A stretch of DNA of 9,577 nucleotides from Acetobacteraceae bacterium (GTDB lineage Bacteria; Pseudomonadota; Alphaproteobacteria; Acetobacterales; Acetobacteraceae), in contig PLSZ01000152.1 of assembly GCA_003164305.1 (NCBI GenBank), forward strand, positions 10,635 through 20,211. Reading direction: 5' to 3'. A program made the position numbers and the translations under genes. Within the stretch, counting starts at the first letter, position 1. Every line of letters starts with the position of its first letter. The notes below the pieces were generated by a model, which did not search any database, was not told where the DNA came from, and saw only the letters and a list, made by a program, of their open reading frames with translations. Positions 1 to 6,356 of this stretch are shown here, one piece after another.

Positions 1-311
1 TTTTCGAACACCGTCATGTGCGGCCATATCGCGTAGGATTGAAATACCATGCCGATGCCGCGGCGGTTCAAGGGGACGGCTGTGCCGACGGTCGAATCAT
101 AAAGCGTAGCGTCTCCAATACGAATTTGCCCGGCGTCGGGCCGTTCAAGCCCGGCGATGCAGCGTAGGGTAGTCGTCTTCCCACAACCGCTGGGGCCCAA
201 CAGGGTAAAAAATGTGCCCGGCGGCAGTTCGAACGAAAAGTCCCGCACGCCACCCGCACGGGTATCGGCGTGATCACCGTAAATTTTGGTCAGGCCGCGG
301 ACAATCAACAT
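1..311 (-). CDS. ABC transporter ATP-binding protein, FbpC/PotA type (N-terminal part only)
   Basis: This is the cytoplasmic ATPase subunit that powers the importer encoded upstream. The frame is open from an ATG at 311-309 to the window edge, giving 103 complete codons of a protein that is usually about 340-360 residues. Visible parts are an aromatic residue at Tyr11 in the A-loop position, a perfect Walker A motif GPSGCGKT at residues 39-46, and the Q-loop GMVFQ with Gln91 followed by YAIWPHMTV, the wording typical of iron(III)/spermidine/sulfate-type ATPases. The signature motif, Walker B and any C-terminal TOBE domain lie outside the window. It starts 3 nt after the permease stop and has no clear Shine-Dalgarno, so translation is probably coupled to the permease. 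Substrate specificity cannot be told from this subunit. Confidence 0.95.
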   Translation of the reverse strand, partial: MLIVRGLTKIYGDHADTRAGGVRDFSFELPPGTFFTLLGPSGCGKTTTLRCIAGLERPDAGQIRIGDATLYDSTVGTAVPLNRRGIGMVFQSYAIWPHMTVFE

Positions 312-314
312 GAT

Positions 315-2015
315 TTAATTGCCATGAACATCGACGCCTCCGCGCCGTGTGAAAACGAAGAACACCGTGGCGATGATTGTCATCAGCACCGTCCAGATCA
401 GGCCAAACGCCGCGAGCTCACCGCCCTGTCCGTTCACCCATTGGTCGAAAATCGCGACGGCGATGACCTGAGACCGCGGGCTTGCCAGCAACACGGCGAT
501 CGCCAGCTCCTTGTTGGCGATCAGGAAAATGAACAGCCAACCGGCGACCAACGCCGGCGTCAGAAGTGGCGCGACAACACGCCGCAATGTCGTCATGGTT
601 CCCGCCCCCGCGACGCCCGCGGCTTCTTCCAGTTCCCGATGCAACTGCAGGACGCCCGAGTAAATGTATCGCATCCCGAACGGCATGTAGCGGATCACAT
701 AAGCAATCCCGATGATCCATAGTGTGCCATATACCGGCAGAGGAATGCGCAGCCACACCTCCATCACCGCGACGCCAAGACAAATTCCCGGGAACACCAG
801 CGACAGCGTGGCCAATTGATCGAGGATCCGGCCGCCCGGTCCGTTACGGCCCGCGATCCAGCCGGCGAGCGACGTGATCGCCATGATCGCCGTCGCCGCG
901 CCCGCCGCGACGATCAGGCTGTTCACCGCCAAACCGATATAACCTGGCGCCGTCAGCACCGCCCGATAGTTCTTCAGCGTCAACGATGCGAAACCCGCGA
1001 TGCTGATCGAGCGCAGGAAAGGCAGCAACGACATCCATGCCAAAGTCAATAACGGCAACAACAGCACCACGACAAAGTTCAATACGATCAATGCGCCGGC
1101 GATCCACCGGCCTCGCCCGAGATCGAACGGCCGAGGCCGATAGCCCTTGCCCGTGATTGAGTGATACCGCTCCGCGTTTTTCGACAACCGTCCGTAGAAT
1201 GCCAACAGCACCGCGACGATCACGACCATGACGACCGAGAAAGCCGCCGCGTGGCCAAGATCGGGCGGAACCGTGACCGTCGATTCATAGACGTCAGTGG
1301 TGAGCACGTAGATTCTGCCGGGCATCCCGACCAGTGCCGGAACCTCGAATCCGCCGATCGCCCGGATGAACACGAACAACGCGAGCGCCAGCAGCGACGG
1401 CATCGCCAATGGCAACGAAATGCGCCGCAGCGTATCGAAAACCGACGCACCGCTCATGCGCGCGGCTTCTTCCATGTCGGCGTTCGCCGCCCGGAACGTC
1501 GAACCCAGCAGCAAGAACACCAAAGGCGACCAGAGGAATCCCTCGATGAGAATCATACCGGCCATGGAATTCACGTTAAACAGCACGCCGGTCTCACCGG
1601 TCACCTGGCGCCATAGATCGTTCAACGGACCGATCTTGCCCAACAGGAACAACCACGCGATGACGTGCAAAACATAAGGCGTTCCCATCGAAATAATGGC
1701 GACGAGATAAGCCAGCACTTTCAACGGCGCGTTCGTCCGCTCCACCAGCCACGCCAGCGCGCCGCCAGTCAGCAGCGAAAGCACGGTACTCCCAGCGGCG
1801 AAGACCAGGCTGTTCACCAGGCTGGTCAGCGCGCGCTTCTCGATCACGAGTTTATGAAAGTGCTGTAGCGTCAGGCCGGTGACATCCCCAAACGCGTCCG
1901 TCGTCGTCACACTATCCTGCAGCAGCATCCATAAAGGGGGCACCATCAACGCGACCAGGACACCTCCCACGACCACGGCGATAATGACTCTCGGATCCGC
2001 CGCCGCGATGTTCAA
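315..2015 (-). CDS. ABC transporter permease, fused two-domain FbpB type
   Basis: This inner-membrane channel has 566 residues and carries two MetI-like permease domains in one chain, as in the FbpB/SfuB iron(III) permease family. About twelve hydrophobic segments are visible, six per half. Each half has the EAA loop that docks on the ATPase: EEAARMSGA...LP at residues 182-202 and LEEAAGVAGAG...P at 462-483. The start is TTG at 2015-2013. An in-frame TAA lies five codons upstream (2030-2028), with no ATG or GTG between, and a good AAGGA ribosome site sits 9 nt before the TTG. The start overlaps the stop of the preceding binding-protein gene by 4 nt (TTGA). A single fused permease implies a homodimer-free transporter with two ATPase copies. 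The family also includes importers of organophosphonates and polyols, so iron is not assured. Confidence 0.95.
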   Translation of the reverse strand: MNIAAADPRVIIAVVVGGVLVALMVPPLWMLLQDSVTTTDAFGDVTGLTLQHFHKLVIEKRALTSLVNSLVFAAGSTVLSLLTGGALAWLVERTNAPLKVLAYLVAIISMGTPYVLHVIAWLFLLGKIGPLNDLWRQVTGETGVLFNVNSMAGMILIEGFLWSPLVFLLLGSTFRAANADMEEAARMSGASVFDTLRRISLPLAMPSLLALALFVFIRAIGGFEVPALVGMPGRIYVLTTDVYESTVTVPPDLGHAAAFSVVMVVIVAVLLAFYGRLSKNAERYHSITGKGYRPRPFDLGRGRWIAGALIVLNFVVVLLLPLLTLAWMSLLPFLRSISIAGFASLTLKNYRAVLTAPGYIGLAVNSLIVAAGAATAIMAITSLAGWIAGRNGPGGRILDQLATLSLVFPGICLGVAVMEVWLRIPLPVYGTLWIIGIAYVIRYMPFGMRYIYSGVLQLHRELEEAAGVAGAGTMTTLRRVVAPLLTPALVAGWLFIFLIANKELAIAVLLASPRSQVIAVAIFDQWVNGQGGELAAFGLIWTVLMTIIATVFFVFTRRGGVDVHGN

Positions 2016-3034
2016 CGGAACAGGTCCTTATAAATCGCGGTCCAGGCCGCGGTTTGATCGCGCGCCATCTCCGGAGTGACGAGGTTAACCTTGAACCCTC
2101 CGGCATCCGGCTTCAGTTCCGGCATCCTCGCCGGTACGCCCGGATGAGCCGGGATGTAGTCGTTGTCGGCGAGAACCTTCTGGCCTTCCTCTGACAGCAT
2201 GAACTCCACCATTAATCGCGCCGCGTTGGGATGCGGAGCATTCCCCGTGATGCTGACCAGACCCATTGTTTGCAACAACGGCTCCATTTTCAACCATCGC
2301 ACCGGGGCGCCAGCCTTCATGCTGATCGCCGCGTGATAATTCAGGATCATCACGCATAATGGATACTCACCCGATATCACGTGGTCCAGCACCACTCGTT
2401 GCGCGCCCGGGATCGTAACCGGTTCCTGCTGGGCGAAACCACGCAGCCAGGCCATGCCTTTCTCTTGCCCCATCGTACTGAGGATGTTGTAGACAAATCC
2501 CGGCGGTCCTCCCGGTGTCAGGTCATAGGTCCAGGCGATTTTGCCGTTCCATTTCGGATCCAGCAGGTCGTCATAAGTCTTCGGCACATCTTCCGGTTTC
2601 ACCAGGTTGGTATTGTAAGCCGCCGTCCAGTAGAAAATATTCAGCGCCGTCCAGGTACCGTCTTGACTCTTGAGTTCCGCTGGCCACGCTCCCACGGCTT
2701 TCGGCGCATATGCCGTCACCAGCCGCGGATCGCGCAACAAGAACACCGTGTTGGACCCATCGAACAAGTCGGATTGCACACGTCGGGCGCGTGCTTCATT
2801 CACGATCTTCAACGCGACGTCGGATGAAGACGAACGCGAATACTCCACTTTGATGCCGGGATATTTCGCCTCGAAGGCATCCACCATCGGACGCACGATC
2901 TGGTTGATGATCAGCGTGCTGTACCAAACCACGGAGCCTTCCTTGCGAGCCGCCTCGATCATCGCCGGGTCTGGCTCAGCCGCCCAGGCGGCGCGCGTAA
3001 GCAAGAGCAATACGGCCAGAAGGATGAGCTTCAT
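2012..3034 (-). CDS. ABC transporter periplasmic solute-binding protein, FbpA-like (second tandem copy)
   Basis: This is a periplasmic ligand receptor of the iron(III)/small-molecule binding class (FbpA-like, COG1840 type), 340 residues. Residues 1-18 form a Sec signal peptide (Lys2, a Leu-rich core, probable cleavage after AWA). The mature protein opens with the family-style EAARKEGSVVWY (27-38) and has YNTNL at 140-144, GKIAW at 164-168 and a C-terminal lobe rich in conserved residues (APHPNAARL at 266-274, EGQKVLADNDY at 283-293). The ATG at 3034-3032 overlaps the TGA of the first binding-protein gene (ATGA). The protein is clearly homologous to that neighbour over its whole length. It lacks an obvious adjacent Tyr-Tyr pair of the kind that binds iron in FbpA, so a ligand other than ferric iron is plausible. 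The ligand is unknown. Confidence 0.93.
   Translation of the reverse strand: MKLILLAVLLLLTRAAWAAEPDPAMIEAARKEGSVVWYSTLIINQIVRPMVDAFEAKYPGIKVEYSRSSSSDVALKIVNEARARRVQSDLFDGSNTVFLLRDPRLVTAYAPKAVGAWPAELKSQDGTWTALNIFYWTAAYNTNLVKPEDVPKTYDDLLDPKWNGKIAWTYDLTPGGPPGFVYNILSTMGQEKGMAWLRGFAQQEPVTIPGAQRVVLDHVISGEYPLCVMILNYHAAISMKAGAPVRWLKMEPLLQTMGLVSITGNAPHPNAARLMVEFMLSEEGQKVLADNDYIPAHPGVPARMPELKPDAGGFKVNLVTPEMARDQTAAWTAIYKDLFR
2025..2029 (-). promoter_or_regulatory. Ribosome binding site deciding the TTG start of the permease
   Basis: The minus strand reads AAGGA, 9 nt before the TTG at 2015-2013. It overlaps the in-frame TAA that closes the upstream frame, so no longer protein is possible. This supports TTG as the true start. 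Confidence 0.7.
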
Positions 3035-4050
3035 TGAAATAACTCATGATAAATCGCGATCCATTTTGGCAGTTCGTCCCGGGCGATCAATGGCGAAATA
3101 TAGTTCACCTTAAAGCCACCCGCGTCCGGCCGAAGCGTGGGAATGCGTGGCGCCACATCCGGACTCGCGGGCAGATAGTCGTTGTCAGCCAGCACCTTTT
3201 GGCCCTCGTCCGACATGACGTATTCAACGAATAATCGCGCGGCATTGGGATGCGGTGCGTCCTTCAGCACACCCATCAGGCTGAATAATCCAACCAAAGG
3301 CTCAAGCTTTACCCAGTCCACCGGTGCTCCAACGGCGGAACTGATCGCCGCGTGGTGATTATAAATCTGCATGCCAATCGCGTATTCACCACTGATCACC
3401 TGATCCATCACGGCTCGGGGAGATATAGGTAAAGCCGCCGGACGGAGTGCCGCGAAGCGTTTCAGCCACGCCATTCCCGCGTCCGGGCCCATCGTGGTCA
3501 ACACCGTGCCGATGAAACCCGGAGGTCCGGTGATCGCCATTTCCGCCGTCCATGCGATTTTGCCGGACCAACGCGGCGCCGCGAGATCCTCGAAAGTCCG
3601 TGGCGCATCGGCGGGTTTGATCAAATTCGTGTTGTAGCAAAGCGTCATGAAATACAGGTTCGACGCCGTCCAGTAGCCGTCTTTGTCTTTGTATTCCGGT
3701 GCGAAGCGAGCCGCGCTACGCGGCGGATAAGCGGCAACCACATGCGCGTCCAGCAGCGTGTAAATCCCGCTGGTGACATCGAACACATCGGCCGCCGTCC
3801 GACGCGCCCGGGCCTCGTTGAGAATCTTCAGCGTCGTCTCGGTATTGCTCGCCCTCGCGTAGCTCACTTTGACTCCCGGAAACCGGGTCTCGAACGCCTC
3901 CGCCAACGGCCGGGCCGCCTGGTTGACGATCAGACCGGTATACCAGGTGACCGTGCCTTCCTTCCGTGCCCCATCGAGCAACGCCGGATCGAACTCAGCG
4001 GCCCAAACGGCGTGCGTCATCAACAGCAGCGCCACGACAATGGCCCGCAT
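3031..4050 (-). CDS. ABC transporter periplasmic solute-binding protein, FbpA-like (first tandem copy)
   Basis: This first gene of the importer operon encodes a 339-residue secreted receptor. I chose the ATG at 4050-4048 because a strong GGGAGG ribosome site lies 6 nt upstream and the protein then begins with a proper signal peptide (Arg2, hydrophobic core, cleavage after VWA near residue 17). An in-frame start further upstream at 4191 would add 47 residues of polar, non-signal sequence overlapping the divergent gene, and I reject it. Family features are ARKEGTVTWY (28-37), YNTNL (139-143), GKIAW and the conserved APHPNAARL and EGQKVLADNDY blocks near the C-terminus. Across the block from residue 264 to 316 it matches the downstream copy at 39 of 53 positions by my count. 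Segments near the probable ligand cleft differ (LYFMTLC against IFYWTAA; IYNHHAA against LNYHAA), suggesting different ligands or affinities. Confidence 0.93.
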   Translation of the reverse strand: MRAIVVALLLMTHAVWAAEFDPALLDGARKEGTVTWYTGLIVNQAARPLAEAFETRFPGVKVSYARASNTETTLKILNEARARRTAADVFDVTSGIYTLLDAHVVAAYPPRSAARFAPEYKDKDGYWTASNLYFMTLCYNTNLIKPADAPRTFEDLAAPRWSGKIAWTAEMAITGPPGFIGTVLTTMGPDAGMAWLKRFAALRPAALPISPRAVMDQVISGEYAIGMQIYNHHAAISSAVGAPVDWVKLEPLVGLFSLMGVLKDAPHPNAARLFVEYVMSDEGQKVLADNDYLPASPDVAPRIPTLRPDAGGFKVNYISPLIARDELPKWIAIYHELFQ

Positions 4051-4056
4051 CTTCTG

Positions 4057-4062
4057 CCTCCC
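4057..4062 (-). promoter_or_regulatory. Ribosome binding site of the first solute-binding protein
   Basis: GGGAGG on the minus strand, 6 nt before the ATG at 4050. It fixes the start of the importer operon's first gene and argues against the longer in-frame reading. Confidence 0.75.
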
Positions 4063-4079
4063 AGGTTGCCTCCTCCGCC

Positions 4080-4109
4080 ATTGTGGTCCGACCGGCGGAG
4101 CGCCACAAT
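4080..4109. promoter_or_regulatory. Inverted repeat forming a candidate symmetric divergent promoter/operator
   Basis: Perfect 7-bp arms ATTGTGG (4080-4086) and CCACAAT (4103-4109) are separated by 16 bp in the 66-bp gap between the divergent starts. Read on the plus strand, the same bases give TTGTGG (4081-4086), a 17-bp spacer and CACAAT (4104-4109). Symmetry gives an identical pair on the minus strand. CACAAT matches 4 of 6 positions of the TATAAT consensus, while TTGTGG matches only 3 of 6 of TTGACA. Predicted starts are about 4116 (plus) and 4073 (minus). It could equally be an operator with arm centres 23 bp apart, about two helical turns. The repeat is seen; its function is inferred. 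Confidence 0.45.
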
Positions 4110-4116
4110 CCGCGAC

Positions 4117-5262
4117 ATGGCAACACCCGCTCTTGGCCGGGCTATCCGTCACGCCTGGCGGTTGGATCCGGATTTCCTCACCGTCAATCACGGATCATTC
4201 GGTGCGACCCCGGATTGTGTTCTGGCCGAGCAGGATACGTGGCGCGACCGCATGGAAGCCCAGCCCACGCGGTTCATGAGCACCGTGCTGCCCGATGCAC
4301 TGCGTGAGGCCGCAACCGGCCTCGCAAGCTTCCTGGGCGCGCGCGGCGAGGACGTCGTCTTCGTCAGCAACGCCACGGGCGGTTGCAACGCGGTGCTGCG
4401 CTCGTTATCGCTCAGGCCCGGCGATGAGGTACTGGTGCTCGACCACGGCTACGGCGCCGTCCGCAACGCTGTCCGCTTCGTGACAGCCCAGGTGGGCGCG
4501 CGAATGACGGAGGCGGTGATCCCCTTCCCGCGCGTAACGACAGACGGCCTGATCGGCGCCGTCGCCGCCGCGCTAAGTCCGAGCACCCGTCTCGCGGTAA
4601 TCGATCATATCACATCGGGCAGCGCGCTGATCATGCCGTTGGAGCAGATCATCGCCACATGCCATGACGCTGCCGTTCCCGTACTGATCGATGGCGCGCA
4701 TGGTCCAGGTCATGTCGCGCTCGATCTGAGCAAGCTCAACGCGGATTGGTACACCGGCAATTGTCACAAGTGGTTGTGCGCGCCAAAAGGCTGCGCCTTT
4801 CTGTGGACTTCGGAAGGAAGGCAGGCCGAAACCCACCCCACCGTCATTTCGCATGGCTTTGGCAAAGGCTATCTTGCTGAGTTCGACTGGACCGGCACGG
4901 CGGACCCTTCCGCCTTTCTCTCAATCGGCGCCGCCATCGCCTTCCACGAACAACTGGGCGGTGCTTCACTACGGCAACGCAACATCGATCTCGCCGCCGA
5001 AGCCGCGTCGCTGGTCGCACGGCGTCTGAATACCGAAACGATCGCCCCTGAACCGGGTGGAGCGATGCGCTTGGTGCGCCTGGCAGCCGGGCCTGGCGTC
5101 ACCGCGCACGATCTGCGTGCCAGATTGATCAAGGCGGGGACCGACGCCCCAATCCACGCGATCGATGGGACCCTCTGGCTTCGGTTGTCCGCCTTCGCCT
5201 ACAATGAGATCGAAGACTACGCGCGCCTCGCCGACATCGTCGCGCGCGTTTTGCGGGAGTGA
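4117..5262 (+). CDS. PLP-dependent class V aminotransferase-fold enzyme, isopenicillin N epimerase-like
   Basis: A cytoplasmic fold-type I PLP enzyme of 381 residues, a normal length for the family. Seen in order: NHGSFGATP at 24-32, the characteristic opening of isopenicillin N epimerase-like proteins; SNATGG at 84-89, the phosphate-binding turn; IDGAHGPG at 191-198, with Asp192 pairing to the pyridine nitrogen and His195 near the ring; and TGNCHKW at 213-219, with Lys218 as the Schiff-base lysine. Relatives include amino-acid epimerases, cysteine-desulfurase-like proteins and C-S lyases such as EgtE, so racemisation, transamination or C-S cleavage are all open. The ATG at 4117 is chosen because the homologous region begins just after it. 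An open frame back to 3742 lies inside the opposite gene. No ribosome site is present at usable spacing (the nearest GGAG is 16 nt away), so the mRNA may be leaderless. The next gene starts 5 nt downstream. Confidence 0.9.
   Translation: MATPALGRAIRHAWRLDPDFLTVNHGSFGATPDCVLAEQDTWRDRMEAQPTRFMSTVLPDALREAATGLASFLGARGEDVVFVSNATGGCNAVLRSLSLRPGDEVLVLDHGYGAVRNAVRFVTAQVGARMTEAVIPFPRVTTDGLIGAVAAALSPSTRLAVIDHITSGSALIMPLEQIIATCHDAAVPVLIDGAHGPGHVALDLSKLNADWYTGNCHKWLCAPKGCAFLWTSEGRQAETHPTVISHGFGKGYLAEFDWTGTADPSAFLSIGAAIAFHEQLGGASLRQRNIDLAAEAASLVARRLNTETIAPEPGGAMRLVRLAAGPGVTAHDLRARLIKAGTDAPIHAIDGTLWLRLSAFAYNEIEDYARLADIVARVLRE
5255..5259 (+). promoter_or_regulatory. Ribosome binding site choosing ATG 5268 for the monooxygenase
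   Basis: GGGAG ends 8 nt before the ATG at 5268. A GTG at 5259 overlaps the previous stop in the same frame, but this site would sit on top of it, so ATG 5268 is preferred. Confidence 0.6.
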
Positions 5263-5267
5263 ACGGG

Positions 5268-6356
5268 ATGACCGTCGAATTCATCGGCATGATCCATCAT
5301 CGTCAGGCGTCGGAAATCCATCCGCCGCCACCGATCGTGCTCGATCGCGGCTACATCCGTGAGTTTGCCCAGGCGGCGGAGGCGGGCGGCTTCGATCGTG
5401 CGCTGGTTGGCTATTTCGCCGATGGGCCGGACGGGTTTCTGGTCGCGGCCGCGGCCGCCGCGCACACGGAACGGCTTGGATTTCTGGTGGCTCACCGACC
5501 GGGATACGTTGCGCCCACGTTGGCGGCGCGAAAGTTCGCGACGTTGGATCAGATTACCGGCGGCCGGGCCGCGATGCATGTCATCACCGGCGGCGATGAC
5601 GCCGATCAGTTTCGTGACGGCGACACACTGAACAAAGAAGACCGCTACGAACGCACGGACGAATATGTCGATATCCTGAAGCGGGTTTGGACCGACCCCG
5701 CCGCGACTGTGGACCATGAGGGCAAGTACTATCGCTTCAAAGGCGCATCGACCGCCATTCGTTGCGTTCAGCAACCGCGCATCCCGATTTATTTCGGTGG
5801 CGCATCCGATGCCGCGCTGCGAGTGTCCGCCAAACATGCCGACGTCTATGCGCTTTGGGGCGAAACCCACGCACAGGTCAGGGAAATCACCGCGCGCTTG
5901 CGAACAGAGGCCGCGCGTCTGGGCCGCACTCTCCGCTTCAGCCTTTCCTTCCGGCCCATCCTCGCCCCCACCGAAGACGAGGCCTGGGCGCGCGCCGAAC
6001 GTATCAAGCAACGTATCACGGAATTGCGCGCGAAGGCCGGTCTTGGAACCAGGGAGCCGCCGAACGAAGGATCCCGCCGTCTGCTCGCCGCCGCGGCGAT
6101 GGGGGAACGTCTCGACAAGCGGCTGTGGACCGGTGCCGCGCTCGCGACCGGCGCACGAGGCAATACCACCAGCCTGGTCGGAACCCCGGAACAGGTGGCC
6201 GAGGCGTTGTGCGATTATTACGATCTTGGCGTCACGACATTCCTGATTCGCGGCTTCGACCCGCTGGAGGACAACATCGACTACGGCCGCCATCTGTTGC
6301 CACTGACCAAGAAATTGATCGCGGAACGGGATGCGTCACGCGCCGCGGCCGAGTAA
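5268..6356 (+). CDS. LLM-class flavin-dependent monooxygenase, SsuD-like
   Basis: A 362-residue bacterial-luciferase-fold (TIM barrel) oxidoreductase, close in length to alkanesulfonate monooxygenase SsuD. Such enzymes take reduced FMN from a separate reductase and O2, and oxidise small organic substrates, often breaking C-S bonds. Features: His10-His11 near the N-terminus; AHRPG at 75-79 followed by PTLAARKFATLDQITGGR (83-100), the hallmark stretch of the SsuD subgroup; HVITGGD (104-110); ERYERTDEYV region (about 125-134); IYFGGAS (174-180); and a flexible Gly-rich loop with Arg297 before SLVGTPEQVAEAL (302-314). In the strand corresponding to SsuD's Arg-x-His pair, this protein appears to have Ser227-Phe-Arg229, so its substrate may not be an alkanesulfonate. 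No flavin reductase gene is in the window. It lies 5 nt after the PLP-enzyme gene and is probably cotranscribed. Its TAA directly abuts the stop of the convergent gene. Confidence 0.92.
   Translation: MTVEFIGMIHHRQASEIHPPPPIVLDRGYIREFAQAAEAGGFDRALVGYFADGPDGFLVAAAAAAHTERLGFLVAHRPGYVAPTLAARKFATLDQITGGRAAMHVITGGDDADQFRDGDTLNKEDRYERTDEYVDILKRVWTDPAATVDHEGKYYRFKGASTAIRCVQQPRIPIYFGGASDAALRVSAKHADVYALWGETHAQVREITARLRTEAARLGRTLRFSLSFRPILAPTEDEAWARAERIKQRITELRAKAGLGTREPPNEGSRRLLAAAAMGERLDKRLWTGAALATGARGNTTSLVGTPEQVAEALCDYYDLGVTTFLIRGFDPLEDNIDYGRHLLPLTKKLIAERDASRAAAE

Noticed and set aside
315..4050. Calling the importer an iron(III) uptake system (fbpABC)
   Set aside because: The architecture fits, but the binding proteins show no adjacent tyrosine pair and no iron-regulatory box is evident. 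The family includes many organic-solute importers, so I left the substrate open and gave no gene symbol.
3742..4116. Longer plus-strand start for the PLP enzyme, adding 125 residues
   Set aside because: The extra segment lies opposite the first binding-protein gene and its signal peptide, is Arg/Pro/Gln-rich without a domain, and precedes the normal family N-terminus.
4051..4191. Longer minus-strand start for the first binding protein, adding 47 residues
   Set aside because: It would bury the signal peptide and run through the divergent control region. GGGAGG supports the ATG at 4050.
5217..6293. A 358-codon open frame on the minus strand opposite the monooxygenase gene
   Set aside because: Its translation matches no family I recognise and is rich in Arg/Gly in the manner of antisense readings of GC-rich genes. 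It fully overlaps a gene with clear family motifs and has no convincing ribosome site.
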